From positions 372,001 through 436,000 of the forward strand of contig NZ_JAIQYZ010000001.1 of assembly GCF_020164495.1 (NCBI RefSeq): 64,000 nucleotides of DNA, given 5' to 3'. Below, one piece after another: positions 9,138 to 20,365 of the stretch (positions are counted from its first letter, which is position 1; every line of letters begins with the position of its first letter). This DNA comes from Psychroflexus lacisalsi. Lineage in GTDB: Bacteria; Bacteroidota; Bacteroidia; Flavobacteriales; Flavobacteriaceae. The notes beneath the pieces are model-generated. The model saw nothing but the letters and a program-made list of their open reading frames with translations. It was not told the origin of the DNA and made no database searches. Both the position numbers and the translations under genes were made by a program.

Positions 9138-9959
9138 ATGAAAGATAAACGCATACTTTACGTTTCATCTGAGGTTGTTCCTTATTTGCCCGAAAATGAT
9201 ATTTCTTCAACAGCTTTTGAAGCTCCAAAACTTATAAATGCTTCGGGTGGTCAAACCCGTATTTTTATGCCAAGGTTTGGAAATATAAATGAGCGTAGGC
9301 ATCAATTGCACGAAGTTATTCGACTTTCAGGAATGAATTTGGTCATTAACGATCTAGATATGCCACTTATTATAAAAGTAGCCTCTATTCCAAAAGAAAG
9401 GATGCAAGTTTATTTTATAGATAATGAAGATTATTTCAAAAGGAAAGCAACCTTTTCTGACGAAGACGGTGAATTATTTGATGATAATGATGAACGCGCG
9501 ATCTTTTTTGCAAAAGGAGTTATTGAAACTGTAAAAAAATTGAACTGGTCTCCAGATATCATTCACGTTCATGGATGGATGTCATCCTTGTTGCCCATGT
9601 ACTTAAGACATTATTACGGAAACGAACCTTTATTTTCTGATGCTAAAATAGTGACTTCTCTGTACAATCAAAACTTTGAGGGAACGTTAGATGAGGATAT
9701 GAAAAAGAAAGTTTTATTTGATGGTATAGAAGACGATGCAGTAGCTCATTTGGACAGTCCAACTCATGACAATCTATTAAAGGTTGCGATTGATAACTCT
9801 GACGGTTTGGTTATTGGGAGCGAAAATATTTCTGAGGAGCTTAAGTCTTACATTGAAAATTCTGAATTACCAATTTTGCCATACGTGAAGAGAGAGGAAA
9901 TGGCAAATGCTTACCAGACTTACTACCTAAAAGATATATTAAACGAAGAAGAAGATTAA
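9138..9959 (+). CDS. starch/glycogen synthase N-terminal domain-like protein (half-length)
   Basis: The 273 residues correspond to the N-terminal GT-B half of the ADP-glucose-dependent glycogen synthase family GT5. They start RILYVSSEVVPYLPEN and include SGGQTRIFMPRFG, IIHVHGWMSSLLPMYL and VTSLYNQNFEG. The usual KTGGL substrate loop is not present, and the C-terminal half, which holds the nucleotide-sugar site, is missing. The protein is therefore unlikely to be a normal glycogen synthase. The gene sits 4 bases before the DUF4270 gene and then glmS, an arrangement common in Flavobacteriia, which suggests an envelope or carbohydrate-sensing role rather than storage. That role is inference. Confidence 0.8.
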   Translation: MKDKRILYVSSEVVPYLPENDISSTAFEAPKLINASGGQTRIFMPRFGNINERRHQLHEVIRLSGMNLVINDLDMPLIIKVASIPKERMQVYFIDNEDYFKRKATFSDEDGELFDDNDERAIFFAKGVIETVKKLNWSPDIIHVHGWMSSLLPMYLRHYYGNEPLFSDAKIVTSLYNQNFEGTLDEDMKKKVLFDGIEDDAVAHLDSPTHDNLLKVAIDNSDGLVIGSENISEELKSYIENSELPILPYVKREEMANAYQTYYLKDILNEEED

Positions 9960-9963
9960 TTTT

Positions 9964-11526
9964 ATGTCGAAAATTGCAATTAGAAGTTTAGCTTCAATTC
10001 TAGTATTAACTTTATTGTTTTCCTGTGAGAATGAATATTCAGAAGTTGGTACAGATTATATCAATAGCATACAAGTGCAACCCCCATACGAAAGTGAAAA
10101 CGTAGTAGCTTTTAGTGAAAAGTATAACGCAATCCAAACCAATGGTTTAAGAAACTATTTTATAGGTCATTACTCAGATCCAGTTTATGGTATGTCTGAA
10201 ACCAAATTGCTTACTCAATTAAGCTTAACTCAGACTAATCCAAATTTCGGCTCAAACCCGGTTATAGATTCAGTTGTTATGACACTTCCTTTCTACAGCA
10301 GGCAGATTGAAGAGGATGAATATGAGCTGGATTCTGTCTATGGAAATGGAAGCTTTAAGCTCAATGTATATCAATCCAATCAGTTTTTAAGGGATCTTGA
10401 TCCGGGACAAAATGGAGATTTTCAGGACAGACAACTTTATTATACTAATCAACTTGATCAATTCAATTCAAACATTGAGTCAGAACCGGTAGTTGCTTCA
10501 GAAATTATAAAACCTACAGATCTTACGGATCCAGTTGTCTTGGTCGAAACTACTTTTGATGGAAGCTTGGATACTCTCAACCTATCTCCAAGAATAAGAA
10601 TTAAGATGCCAAATGAGTATTTTAATGAAAAAATCATCAATGCTCCCAATCCCGAAGTCTTTTCAAGTAATGCTGCCTTCAGAAACTATTTGAGAGGATT
10701 TTTAATAGAAGCTGATCAGCAGCAGCCTGTAATGAGCATGTCAATGTTTGATTTTCAGAATGCAGATGCCAACATTACCATCTTTTACAGAAATGAAGTT
10801 GAAGAAGAAAATGATGAGGGTGAAATGACTGTAGAGACAAGGTATAACCAGTTTGTTTTGAATTTTAATGGAATAAAACTTAATCTTTACAATGATAATT
10901 TCAATGTAGACTTGACTAGTCAAGACACCATTCAAGGTGAAGAAAATATATATCTTAAAGGTGGTGAAGGATCGTCTGGTATAATCAAACTTTTTGCAGG
11001 ACCAGACACGGATGGTGATGGAATTTCTGATGAATTGGAAGAATTAAGATCCAATGATTGGCTTATCAATGAAGCGAATCTAGACCTTTACATCAATGAA
11101 GAAGTAGCTCCAAATTCTAAAAATAGAATAAACAGAGTATTTCTGTTTAATCTGGATGACGAGGAAGTCCTGGAAGATTACTTACGAGACCCAACTGCTT
11201 CAGAAAATCCATTTACTTCCCGACTAGTTCATTTAGCGCCTTTAGATGAAAATGATAATGGAGACTTGTTCTACAGAATAAGACTTACATCACATATCAA
11301 TAACGTCATCAATAATGATTCAACCAATGTGAGGTTGGGAGTTTATGTTGTGCCAAATGTGAATCAACAAAATTTTTTAAAAACTCAAAATTCTCAACTC
11401 GGAATTTCAGAAAATGTTCCTAGCAGTATGATGGAAACCCCTAGAGGTATAGTCATTCACGGAAATCAATCTGCTACTGAGTCCAAAAAAATGAAGTTGA
11501 GAATCATTTATACTGAAACTAACTAA
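9964..11526 (+). CDS. DUF4270 family lipoprotein
   Basis: A 520-residue predicted lipoprotein with the lipobox ending at Cys21 (LLFSC). It has the DUF4270 layout: an early YSEVGTDYI, long beta-rich segments with conserved LRNYFIGHYSDPVYG, and a late RLGVYVV strand. A short acidic DTDGDGISDELEEL segment near residue 355 resembles a calcium-binding thrombospondin type 3 loop. The family is almost limited to Bacteroidota and is thought to be on the cell surface; its function is unknown. It lies between the half-length starch synthase gene (4 bases) and glmS (9 bases), so it is probably co-transcribed with both. Confidence 0.85.
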   Translation: MSKIAIRSLASILVLTLLFSCENEYSEVGTDYINSIQVQPPYESENVVAFSEKYNAIQTNGLRNYFIGHYSDPVYGMSETKLLTQLSLTQTNPNFGSNPVIDSVVMTLPFYSRQIEEDEYELDSVYGNGSFKLNVYQSNQFLRDLDPGQNGDFQDRQLYYTNQLDQFNSNIESEPVVASEIIKPTDLTDPVVLVETTFDGSLDTLNLSPRIRIKMPNEYFNEKIINAPNPEVFSSNAAFRNYLRGFLIEADQQQPVMSMSMFDFQNADANITIFYRNEVEEENDEGEMTVETRYNQFVLNFNGIKLNLYNDNFNVDLTSQDTIQGEENIYLKGGEGSSGIIKLFAGPDTDGDGISDELEELRSNDWLINEANLDLYINEEVAPNSKNRINRVFLFNLDDEEVLEDYLRDPTASENPFTSRLVHLAPLDENDNGDLFYRIRLTSHINNVINNDSTNVRLGVYVVPNVNQQNFLKTQNSQLGISENVPSSMMETPRGIVIHGNQSATESKKMKLRIIYTETN

Positions 11527-11535
11527 TAATATATT

Positions 11536-13383
11536 ATGTGTGGAATTGTTGGATATATAGGGAAAAAACAAGCTTATCCTATCGTACTAAAAGGACTAAA
11601 GCGTCTTGAATATAGAGGTTATGATAGTGCTGGCATAGCTATTTACGATGGAAAAGATTTAAATATTTGTAAGACAAAAGGGAAAGTTGCTGATCTGCAA
11701 AAAAAATGCGAATCCGAAATTGCTCTTAAAGGTACAGTAGGTATTGGCCATACACGATGGGCCACTCACGGTGAGCCTAACGATGTTAATTCTCATCCAC
11801 ATTATTCCAATTCTGGTGACTTAGCGATTATTCATAATGGAATCATAGAAAACTATGAATCATTAAAAACTGAGCTTCAGAACAGAGGTTATAAGTTTGC
11901 TTCTGATACGGACACTGAAGTACTCGTAAATTTAATTGAGGACATCATGACCAATGAAGAGGTCAAATTAGGAAAAGCAGTTCAGATTGCTTTGAACCAA
12001 ACCGTAGGTGCTTACGCTATTGCTGTGTTTGATAAAACTAAACCTAACGAAATAGTTGTCGCCAGACTTGGTAGCCCTCTAGCCATAGGCGTTGGAGATG
12101 ACGAATATTTTATTGCTTCAGATGCCTCTCCATTTATTGAATATACCAAAAAAGCCATTTATTTAGAAGATGGTGAAATGGCTGTAGTAAGATTGGGAAA
12201 GCACGTGAAAGTAAGAAAAATAAAGGACGATAAGCTTGTGGATCCTTATGTGCAAAAACTTCAGCTGAATCTTGACCAAATTGAAAAAGCTGGTTACGAG
12301 CACTTTATGCTTAAAGAAATTTACGAACAGCCAAGTGCTATCAAAGATACTTACAGAGGAAGGATGCTAGCCGACCGAGGAATTATTAGGATGGCTGGAG
12401 TTGATGATAATCTTGAGAAATTTTTAAATGCCAAGAGAATTATAGTAGTGGCTTGCGGAACCTCATGGCATGCAGGTTTAGTAGCAGAATATATTTTTGA
12501 AGACCTGGCTAGAATTCCTGTAGAAGTTGAATATGCTTCAGAATTTAGATATAGAAACCCAGTCATCAACAAAGATGATGTAGTCATCGCGATTTCTCAA
12601 AGTGGGGAGACTGCAGATACCATGGCAGCTATAAAATTAGCCAAGGAAAACGGAGCTTTTGTGTTTGGAGTATGTAATGTAGTAGGCTCATCGATCTCAA
12701 GAGAAACCCATGCGGGTGCATATACACATGCTGGTCCAGAAATTGGCGTTGCATCTACCAAAGCTTTTACAACACAAATTACTATTCTTAGTTTAATAGC
12801 ACTTAAGCTTGGAAAGGCTAAAGGTTCGATTTCAAATACAGATTACCATATGTATTTGAATGAAATGGAATTGATTCCATCCAAAATTGAAAAGGCTTTA
12901 GAATCCAATAAACATATTATTGAAGTTGCTAAAGTATATAAAAATGCTAAAAACTGTCTTTATTTAGGTAGAGGTTACAACTTCCCTGTTGCTTTGGAAG
13001 GTGCACTTAAACTTAAAGAGATTTCCTATATCCATGCGGAAGGATATCCGGCAGCAGAAATGAAGCACGGTCCCATTGCACTTATTGATGAACAAATGCC
13101 TGTCGTTGTAATTGCTACAAAAAAAGGACATTACGAAAAGGTTGTCAGTAATATTCAGGAAATAAAGTCCAGAAAAGGTAAAATAATAGCCATCGTAACT
13201 GAAGGTGATACTTCTGTGAAGAATATGGCAGATCATGTTATAGAAGTCTCAGAAACCTTTGAAGCTCTTACGCCTCTTCTCACAACTATTCCTTTGCAAT
13301 TATTCTCTTATCACATTGCAGTGATGCTAGGTAAAAATGTTGATCAACCTAGAAATCTTGCAAAATCCGTAACGGTAGAATAG
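11536..13383 (+). CDS. glmS: glutamine--fructose-6-phosphate aminotransferase (isomerizing)
   Basis: Makes glucosamine-6-phosphate, the entry to UDP-GlcNAc, peptidoglycan and lipid A. The 615-residue protein begins MCGIVGYIG, so Cys2 is the N-terminal nucleophile of the class II glutaminase domain (about residues 2-220). Two SIS isomerase domains follow, with VACGTSWHAG and SQSGETADT. The C terminus RNLAKSVTVE is the invariant GlmS ending that closes the active site. No upstream leader ribozyme was seen; the gene is 9 bases behind the DUF4270 gene. Confidence 0.98.
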   Translation: MCGIVGYIGKKQAYPIVLKGLKRLEYRGYDSAGIAIYDGKDLNICKTKGKVADLQKKCESEIALKGTVGIGHTRWATHGEPNDVNSHPHYSNSGDLAIIHNGIIENYESLKTELQNRGYKFASDTDTEVLVNLIEDIMTNEEVKLGKAVQIALNQTVGAYAIAVFDKTKPNEIVVARLGSPLAIGVGDDEYFIASDASPFIEYTKKAIYLEDGEMAVVRLGKHVKVRKIKDDKLVDPYVQKLQLNLDQIEKAGYEHFMLKEIYEQPSAIKDTYRGRMLADRGIIRMAGVDDNLEKFLNAKRIIVVACGTSWHAGLVAEYIFEDLARIPVEVEYASEFRYRNPVINKDDVVIAISQSGETADTMAAIKLAKENGAFVFGVCNVVGSSISRETHAGAYTHAGPEIGVASTKAFTTQITILSLIALKLGKAKGSISNTDYHMYLNEMELIPSKIEKALESNKHIIEVAKVYKNAKNCLYLGRGYNFPVALEGALKLKEISYIHAEGYPAAEMKHGPIALIDEQMPVVVIATKKGHYEKVVSNIQEIKSRKGKIIAIVTEGDTSVKNMADHVIEVSETFEALTPLLTTIPLQLFSYHIAVMLGKNVDQPRNLAKSVTVE

Positions 13384-13439
13384 ATAAATGAATTATTTAC
13401 AAAAAAGCATATTGCAATAAAAGATTTATTTAAATACTA

Positions 13440-13447
13440 TATATTTG
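13440..13447 (+). promoter_or_regulatory. -7 box for atpD-atpC
   Basis: TATATTTG fits TANNTTTG and lies in the 120-base gap between glmS and atpD, 56 bases before the ATG. A TTG at 13412-13414 is 25 bases upstream, somewhat long for a -33 element. Confidence 0.45.
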
Positions 13448-13500
13448 CAAAAATTTTAAATACGGGTTTTCCTAGAAAGTCCACTAAATAAAATCCTTAG

Positions 13501-15012
<1,512 letters not shown>

Positions 15013-15027
15013 TAAAAAATATACTCA

Positions 15028-15303
15028 ATGCATCTAGAAATAGTAAGTCCGGAAGAAATTATACTCAGTGAAGAGGTTAAATCTGTGAGTGTTCCAGGTG
15101 TTAGTGGAGAATTCCAAATTTTGGATAATCACGCCCCTGTAGTTTCAGTGCTTCAAAAAGGCACTATCAAATTAGATTCCTCTGTAACCATTCCAAAGAA
15201 ATCAAAGGATAAGTTTTACGAGAATGAATCAAAATATAACTTAAATATTTCCGGAGGTGTGATCGAATTACAAGACAACAAAGTTGTCATACTTATCGAT
15301 TAA
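15028..15303 (+). CDS. atpC: ATP synthase F1 subunit epsilon, short form
   Basis: The 91 residues begin MHLEIVSPEEIILSEEV and contain GEFQILDNHAPVVSVLQKG, the signature of the epsilon N-terminal beta-sandwich that joins gamma to the c-ring. The C-terminal two-helix domain (about 45 residues in Escherichia coli) is absent, and the stop codon is followed at once by a terminator, so this is not a local truncation. In other bacteria that helical domain inhibits ATP hydrolysis, so this enzyme must be controlled in another way. Confidence 0.95.
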   Translation: MHLEIVSPEEIILSEEVKSVSVPGVSGEFQILDNHAPVVSVLQKGTIKLDSSVTIPKKSKDKFYENESKYNLNISGGVIELQDNKVVILID

Positions 15304-15323
15304 TCACTATTGATATAATAATT

Positions 15324-15357
15324 AAAAAGGAGCTAATCGATCGATTAGCTCCTTTTT
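15324..15357. terminator. bidirectional terminator between atpC and scoB
   Basis: A perfect palindrome with arms AGGAGCTAATCGA and its complement, flanked by A and T runs on both sides, lies 20 bases after atpC and 15 bases after the end of the opposing CoA-transferase gene. It can end both transcripts. Confidence 0.9.
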
Positions 15358-15372
15358 TGATTATGAGACCAT

Positions 15373-16026
15373 TTAGATTGACATTTCAGGAATGTCTCCT
15401 TCAATGATCAAATCCCCTTCTGTTGCTTTTTGAATATCTTCAACGCTTACTCCCGGAGCACGTTCAAGCAACCTGAATTTTTTATCTACAATATCCAGAA
15501 CCGCCATATTGGTGACGATTTTGGTCACACATTCAACTCCAGTGAGTGGGAGTGAACAGGTCTTTAGTAACTTGGATTCACCTGCTTTGTTCGTATGCAT
15601 CATGGCTACGATAATATTTTTGGCTGAACCGACAAGATCCATAGCTCCTCCCATGCCTTTTACCATTTTGCCTGGAATCTTCCAGTTCGCAATATTCCCA
15701 TTTTGGGCAACTTCCATGGCGCCCAAAATCGTAAGGTCTACATGCTGTCCTCGTATCATTCCAAAACTCATCGACGAGTCAAAGAAACTAGCGCCAGGAA
15801 GAGCGGTTATAGTTTGTTTTCCAGCATTAATAAGGTCTGCGTCTACCTCTTCTTCTTTAGGAAAAGGTCCCATTCCTAGAATTCCATTTTCACTTTGAAA
15901 TTCTAATTCTATATCGTCGCGAACGTAATTAGCTACTAAAGTAGGAATACCAATACCAAGATTGACATAAAAGCCATCTTGTACTTCTTGTGCAATTCGT
16001 TTTGCAATTCCGTTTTTATCTAACAT
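15373..16026 (-). CDS. scoB: 3-oxoacid CoA-transferase subunit B
   Basis: Small subunit of succinyl-CoA:3-ketoacid CoA-transferase, used in ketone body and branched acid breakdown. The 217 residues have the catalytic glutamate in SENG (Glu46), preceded by LGIGIPTLVANYV and followed by MGPFP and SFFDSSMSFGMIRGQHVDL. Length is typical. The partner subunit is upstream at 16439-17140, with a decayed gene between them instead of the usual close spacing. Confidence 0.93.
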   Translation of the reverse strand: MLDKNGIAKRIAQEVQDGFYVNLGIGIPTLVANYVRDDIELEFQSENGILGMGPFPKEEEVDADLINAGKQTITALPGASFFDSSMSFGMIRGQHVDLTILGAMEVAQNGNIANWKIPGKMVKGMGGAMDLVGSAKNIIVAMMHTNKAGESKLLKTCSLPLTGVECVTKIVTNMAVLDIVDKKFRLLERAPGVSVEDIQKATEGDLIIEGDIPEMSI

Positions 16027-16067
16027 TTTATCTAATTTGAAGGTTTGAAAATTTTTTAATTTGGAAA

Positions 16068-16419
16068 TTATGATTTCTTTGAAGATGATATAATTTTGCT
16101 TACACTTTATTAATTAATTTAAGATCCTCAAATAATTCTTTTTCAGGATCAGGATAATGGTTTGAGCCTTTGCATAGCTCGATCCGACATTCAGTTTCAT
16201 CAATTTCTTTTGCATCGATTTTAAACTTATGAATAAAATCAGCTTTGCTTTCAGCATTTTGAGCTTCTCTTATGTTTGCTCCTATTGAAGTATCGCTTTT
16301 AAAAAGTTGACCAGCCATTTCAAATTTTTTCAACTGTCTTAATTGCTTAGAAAATGTGATAATTTTAAAGCAAAGTCAAAAGTCATGTTGACAATCAGAT
16401 TATTTTTATCATCCCTCAT
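16068..16419 (-). pseudogene. four-helix-bundle (23S rRNA IVP-like) protein, two frameshifts
   Basis: Read in three pieces, this stretch gives a whole four-helix-bundle protein. From the ATG at 16419 comes MRDDKNNLIVNMTFDFALKL and a stop at 16341-16339. After adding one T to the T-run at 16354-16351, the frame continues HFSKQLRQLKKFEMAGQLF and then SDTSIGANIREAQNAESKAD, the family hallmark. It then stops at 16102-16100. One more added T gives VLSKIISSSKKS with a natural stop at 16070-16068. The longest surviving piece, 16333-16100, has only a TTG start. Intact members are small ribosome-associated or phage-retron-like helical proteins of unclear role. The gene lies between the CoA-transferase subunits and was probably inserted there. 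Confidence 0.85.
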
Positions 16420-16438
16420 TTTCAAATTTCCAAATGGA

Positions 16439-17140
16439 CTAATTCATTTGTTTTATGGTTCGTTGTTCAATTCGTTTTTCAAAGGTTTCTCCTTGGAAGA
16501 TACGCTGAACAAATATGCCTGGAATATGAACAAAATTAGGGTCGAGTTCTCCCGGTTTTACAAGTTCTTCAACTTCGACTACAGTGACTTTGGCAGCTCC
16601 ACACATCAAAGGATTGAAGTTTCTGGCAGTTCCTTTGAAGATCAAATTACCGGCTTCGTCGCCTTTCCAGGCTTTTACGAACGCAAAATCTGCTTCAAAA
16701 GCCATTTCCATAATATGAGGCTTACCGTCAAAATACCGCACCTCTTTACCTTCGGCTACTTCTGTTCCATAGCCTGCAGGAGTATAAAAGGCTGGAATCC
16801 CGTTTTGAGCTGCTCTGCAACGCTCTGCGAGTGTTCCCTGCGGAATTAATTCCACATCCAATTCTCCACTCAGCATCTGGCGTTCAAATTCTGCGTTTTC
16901 TCCTACATAAGAGGAGATCATCTTCTTGATTTGTTTCTTTTTTAAAAGTTGACCAAGTCCAAAATCATCGACTCCTGCGTTATTTGATATGCAGGTCACA
17001 TCTTGAACGTTGAGCTTGACGAGTTCTTTAATGGAATTTTCTGGAATCCCACTAAGACCAAAGCCTCCGAGCATAAAAGTCATACCATCCTGGACTCCTT
17101 CTAATGCTTCAGTTACATTATTTACAGTTTTATTAATCAT
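16439..17140 (-). CDS. scoA: 3-oxoacid CoA-transferase subunit A
   Basis: Large subunit partner of the scoB product; moves CoA from succinyl-CoA to acetoacetate or similar acids. The 233 residues show [20 protein letters not shown] (CoA-binding loop), then [17 protein letters not shown] and [20 protein letters not shown], all standard for the subunit. It is first in the minus-strand pair, with the decayed four-helix-bundle gene between it and scoB. Confidence 0.93.
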   Translation of the reverse strand: MINKTVNNVTEALEGVQDGMTFMLGGFGLSGIPENSIKELVKLNVQDVTCISNNAGVDDFGLGQLLKKKQIKKMISSYVGENAEFERQMLSGELDVELIPQGTLAERCRAAQNGIPAFYTPAGYGTEVAEGKEVRYFDGKPHIMEMAFEADFAFVKAWKGDEAGNLIFKGTARNFNPLMCGAAKVTVVEVEELVKPGELDPNFVHIPGIFVQRIFQGETFEKRIEQRTIKQMN

Positions 17141-17310
17141 TGGTTTGTTTATTTAGGTTGAAAATACTGAATTTAAAGATGCTCTCCAATTTTAAAAATA
17201 ACGAAGATTTAAATTATGATGAAGTTTAGATTTTCACAAAAGGGAACAGTTTTAAGACGAGTTTAAATTCAGAAGATGTTTTAAATTGTAATTTTCAAAT
17301 AAAAAATTTC

Positions 17311-19329
17311 ATGCCCAATATTGAAAACAACCTAGTAAACGCAACAAGCCCTTATCTTTTGCAGCATGCAAATAATCCAGTGAATTGGGAAGAATGGAGT
17401 CCGGAAGTTCTCGATCGTGCTAAGAAGGAAAATAAACCTCTGTTAATAAGTATTGGATATGCAGCTTGCCATTGGTGCCATGTAATGGCTCATGAGTCTT
17501 TTGAAGATGAAAAGGTGGCTGAACTGATGAATGAACATTTTATATGCATAAAAATTGACCGCGAGGAGCGACCAGATATCGATCATATCTATATGGAGGC
17601 TGCCCAGATGTTGACAGGAAGAGGAGGTTGGCCATTAAATGCTTTTGCGCTACCAGATGGAAGACCTTTTTATGCAGCTACCTATTTTCCGAAGGATAAT
17701 TGGAAAAAAGTACTGGCCAATGTGGCAAAGGCTTATGATAATAGTTACGATCAATTATTGGAAACCGCAGAAAAGCTTACGGAAGGAATAAAAGTTGGGC
17801 AGGAATTTTCTTCGGTAGAAAATAATGAGACTTTTAAAGTTTCGAATTATCGTGACTTTCTTTTGAGTTGGCAAAAGAGTGTTGATCTTGAAAACGGGGG
17901 CTTCAAAGGAGCTCCAAAATTTCCGATGTCTAATTCGTGGCAGTTTTTACTCCAATATTATCAAAATATAAACGAGCATTTTGCTGCTGAAGCTCTCCTG
18001 AAAACTCTGGATGAAATGGCTTTCGGTGGGATTTATGACCAGATTGGTGGTGGCTTTTCCAGATATGCAGTAGACGATAAATGGTTTGCTCCACATTTTG
18101 AAAAAATGCTTTATGACAATGCTTTGCTCGTGAGTTTATATGCTAATGCCTATAAGAGATTTCCAAAACCTCATTACAAAAAAATAATTTCTGAAACCAT
18201 TGATTTTATAACCAGGGAGTTGAAACATCCAGAGGCAGGATTTTATTCAGCTTTGGATGCTGATAGTGAAGGAGAAGAAGGGAAATATTATGTGTGGAGT
18301 TACGAGGAACTTTCAGAATTTCTTTCTGATAAAGAATTATTTCTTGTTGAAAATTACTTTAACTGTACCAAACGCGGAAACTGGGAATCTTCGAACAATA
18401 TATTGTTTACAAATCAGTCTCCTCTTGATTATGCTAAAGCAAAAAATTTAGATCCCGACGCTTTCGAAAAGGAAATAGAGGATTTAAAGCAAACGTTATT
18501 CGATCATAGACAGCAAAGAGTTCGTCCTTCTCTTGATGATAAAATGATTACTTCATGGAATGCAATGATGATCACTGGTCTTGTAGAGGCTTTTACAGCC
18601 TTGAGAAAAGATGAATATCTTGAATTGGCAGAATCAGCAACTGAGTTTTTACTCAAAACACGGTTAGTTGACAATAATCAACTTTTACGAACTTATAAAG
18701 ACGAAAAATCGATCACTGGTTTTTTGGAAGATTACGCGTTTACCATTGAAGCGCTCATCAATTTATACCAAATCACCTTCAAAATTGATTATTTAAATAA
18801 AGCAAGACACTTAGCAGAAATTTGTTTTAATGATTTTAAAACTGAATCTTCTTCAATGTTTCAATTTGCTTCAAAGATCAGCGAAAAGCTCATTTCAAAA
18901 ACTTATGAAATTAACGATAACGTCATTCCTGCATCAAACTCTTCATTGGCAAAGTCACTTTTTTTATTAGGTAAATTTTTTGACGAGGATAAATACCTTG
19001 AAACTTCCAAACAAATGTTGAATCAGATGGAAGCTAAATTATATAAATCAGGACCCTACGCAGCAAACTGGCAAATCCTCTACGGATGGTTAACTTTTCC
19101 CTTCTACGAAGTTGCTATAATGGGTGAAAAAGCCCAAGATTTGAGTCTTGAGCTTCAGAAAGAATACCACAGTAATTGTATTTTTCTTGGAGGTCAAAGT
19201 GAAGACTTATCCATTTTAGAAAATAAGAACCCAAAAGATCCCTCTGAAACAATTATTTACGTCTGTGAAAATAAAATATGTCAAAAACCTACTTCAGATA
19301 TTGAAAAAGCAAAGGAACTATTGAAGTAA
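17311..19329 (+). CDS. thioredoxin domain-containing protein, DUF255/SSP411 (YyaL) family
   Basis: A 672-residue cytoplasmic protein with an N-terminal thioredoxin-like domain holding CHWCHVM at residues 53-59, then [15 protein letters not shown] long alpha/alpha barrel domain follows, like N-acylglucosamine 2-epimerase, with [26 protein letters not shown] and the [13 protein letters not shown] segment. Residue composition and length fit the SPATA20/YyaL group, whose reaction is not established. It stands alone, divergent from scoA and convergent with the asparaginase gene. Confidence 0.9.
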   Translation: MPNIENNLVNATSPYLLQHANNPVNWEEWSPEVLDRAKKENKPLLISIGYAACHWCHVMAHESFEDEKVAELMNEHFICIKIDREERPDIDHIYMEAAQMLTGRGGWPLNAFALPDGRPFYAATYFPKDNWKKVLANVAKAYDNSYDQLLETAEKLTEGIKVGQEFSSVENNETFKVSNYRDFLLSWQKSVDLENGGFKGAPKFPMSNSWQFLLQYYQNINEHFAAEALLKTLDEMAFGGIYDQIGGGFSRYAVDDKWFAPHFEKMLYDNALLVSLYANAYKRFPKPHYKKIISETIDFITRELKHPEAGFYSALDADSEGEEGKYYVWSYEELSEFLSDKELFLVENYFNCTKRGNWESSNNILFTNQSPLDYAKAKNLDPDAFEKEIEDLKQTLFDHRQQRVRPSLDDKMITSWNAMMITGLVEAFTALRKDEYLELAESATEFLLKTRLVDNNQLLRTYKDEKSITGFLEDYAFTIEALINLYQITFKIDYLNKARHLAEICFNDFKTESSSMFQFASKISEKLISKTYEINDNVIPASNSSLAKSLFLLGKFFDEDKYLETSKQMLNQMEAKLYKSGPYAANWQILYGWLTFPFYEVAIMGEKAQDLSLELQKEYHSNCIFLGGQSEDLSILENKNPKDPSETIIYVCENKICQKPTSDIEKAKELLK

Positions 19330-19336
19330 AAAATGA

Positions 19337-20362
19337 TTAGTCTTTATACATCTTGATTTCAGTCTCGCCTTTCATGTTTTTCGTAGCTCTGAACATTCCT
19401 GGGGTGTTAAATTCCATCACTACTTTACCTTTTTTGTCGATGCCTACGATTCCACCAGTTCCGCCAAGCTCTGTCAATTTTTTCTGGATAACGCGTTGTG
19501 CTGCTTTTTCTAGGCTTATGCCTTGATATTCCATCATGGCGGAGATATCATGGGCCACTACACCTCTTATAAAGTATTCACCGTGACCAGTAGCAGAAAT
19601 AGCGCAGGTCTTATTATTGGCGTAAGTTCCAGCGCCTATGATTGGAGAGTCTCCAATTCTGCCGTATTTTTTATTAGTCATACCCCCCGTGGACGTTCCT
19701 GCAGCTAGGTTTCCATCTTTATCTAAAGCCGCACAACCTACAGTTCCAAATTTTTCATTACTTAGGTAAAATTCGTTAGATGATATTCCTTGTTCTCTAG
19801 CCTTAGAGGCTTCCAATGCTTTACTTCTCCTGTCTGTAATAAAATAGGAATTAGCAACAAATTCCAAACTGTGCAATTTTGCGAAGTCTTCTGCACCAGA
19901 TGCGCTAAGCATGACATGGTCTGATTCCTCCATGACTTTTAAGGCTAGGTTGATAGGATTTTTAATATGCTGGACTCCAGATATAGCTCCTGCATTTTTG
20001 GTTTTCCCTTCCATTATGGAGGCATCTAATTCTGCAATACCTTCAGCATTCAATACAGCGCCTTTTCCAGAATTGAATAAAGGAGAATTTTCCATAACAT
20101 TGATGGTTTTTTGTACAGCTTCTAAAGCTGTTCCACCTTCAGAAAGAATCTTATGTCCAACATTGATAGCTTCTTCAAGCTTTTCTTCGTAAGCCTTTTG
20201 TAGAGAATCGGTCATGTTTTCTTTCTTGATCACGCCTGCACCACCATGAATAACAATTCCAAATTTTTGAATTTGAGGAGGATTTTTTTCTTTGCTGATT
20301 TTTGGCGAATCATGGCAGGAAATGAAAAGTAGACTGACGAGTAATAAAATTGAGTATTTCAT
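19337..20362 (-). CDS. isoaspartyl peptidase/type 2 L-asparaginase, lipoprotein
   Basis: Family T2 N-terminal nucleophile hydrolase of 341 residues with a lipobox ending at Cys16 (LLFISC), so it is exported and anchored. The core includes IVIHGGAGVI, LNAEGIAELDASIMEGK, the autocleavage site before Thr207 in KFGTVGCAALDKDG, and STGGMTNKKYGRIGDSPIIG. After self-cleavage Thr207 becomes the nucleophile that removes isoaspartyl or asparagine groups. It sits 3 bases downstream of the DUF1028 gene, suggesting joint use in periplasmic peptide or amide degradation. Confidence 0.92.
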   Translation of the reverse strand: MKYSILLLVSLLFISCHDSPKISKEKNPPQIQKFGIVIHGGAGVIKKENMTDSLQKAYEEKLEEAINVGHKILSEGGTALEAVQKTINVMENSPLFNSGKGAVLNAEGIAELDASIMEGKTKNAGAISGVQHIKNPINLALKVMEESDHVMLSASGAEDFAKLHSLEFVANSYFITDRRSKALEASKAREQGISSNEFYLSNEKFGTVGCAALDKDGNLAAGTSTGGMTNKKYGRIGDSPIIGAGTYANNKTCAISATGHGEYFIRGVVAHDISAMMEYQGISLEKAAQRVIQKKLTELGGTGGIVGIDKKGKVVMEFNTPGMFRATKNMKGETEIKMYKD

Positions 20363-20365
20363 GAG

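Noticed and set aside
11336-11535. A glmS-type leader ribozyme before glmS
   Set aside because: The glmS start is only 9 bases after the previous gene and the sequence before it is coding; no ribozyme-like core is present.
16100-16333. A 77-residue independent protein starting at TTG
   Set aside because: Sequence upstream in another frame supplies the normal N terminus of the same family, and the C terminus continues in a third frame; it is a pseudogene piece.
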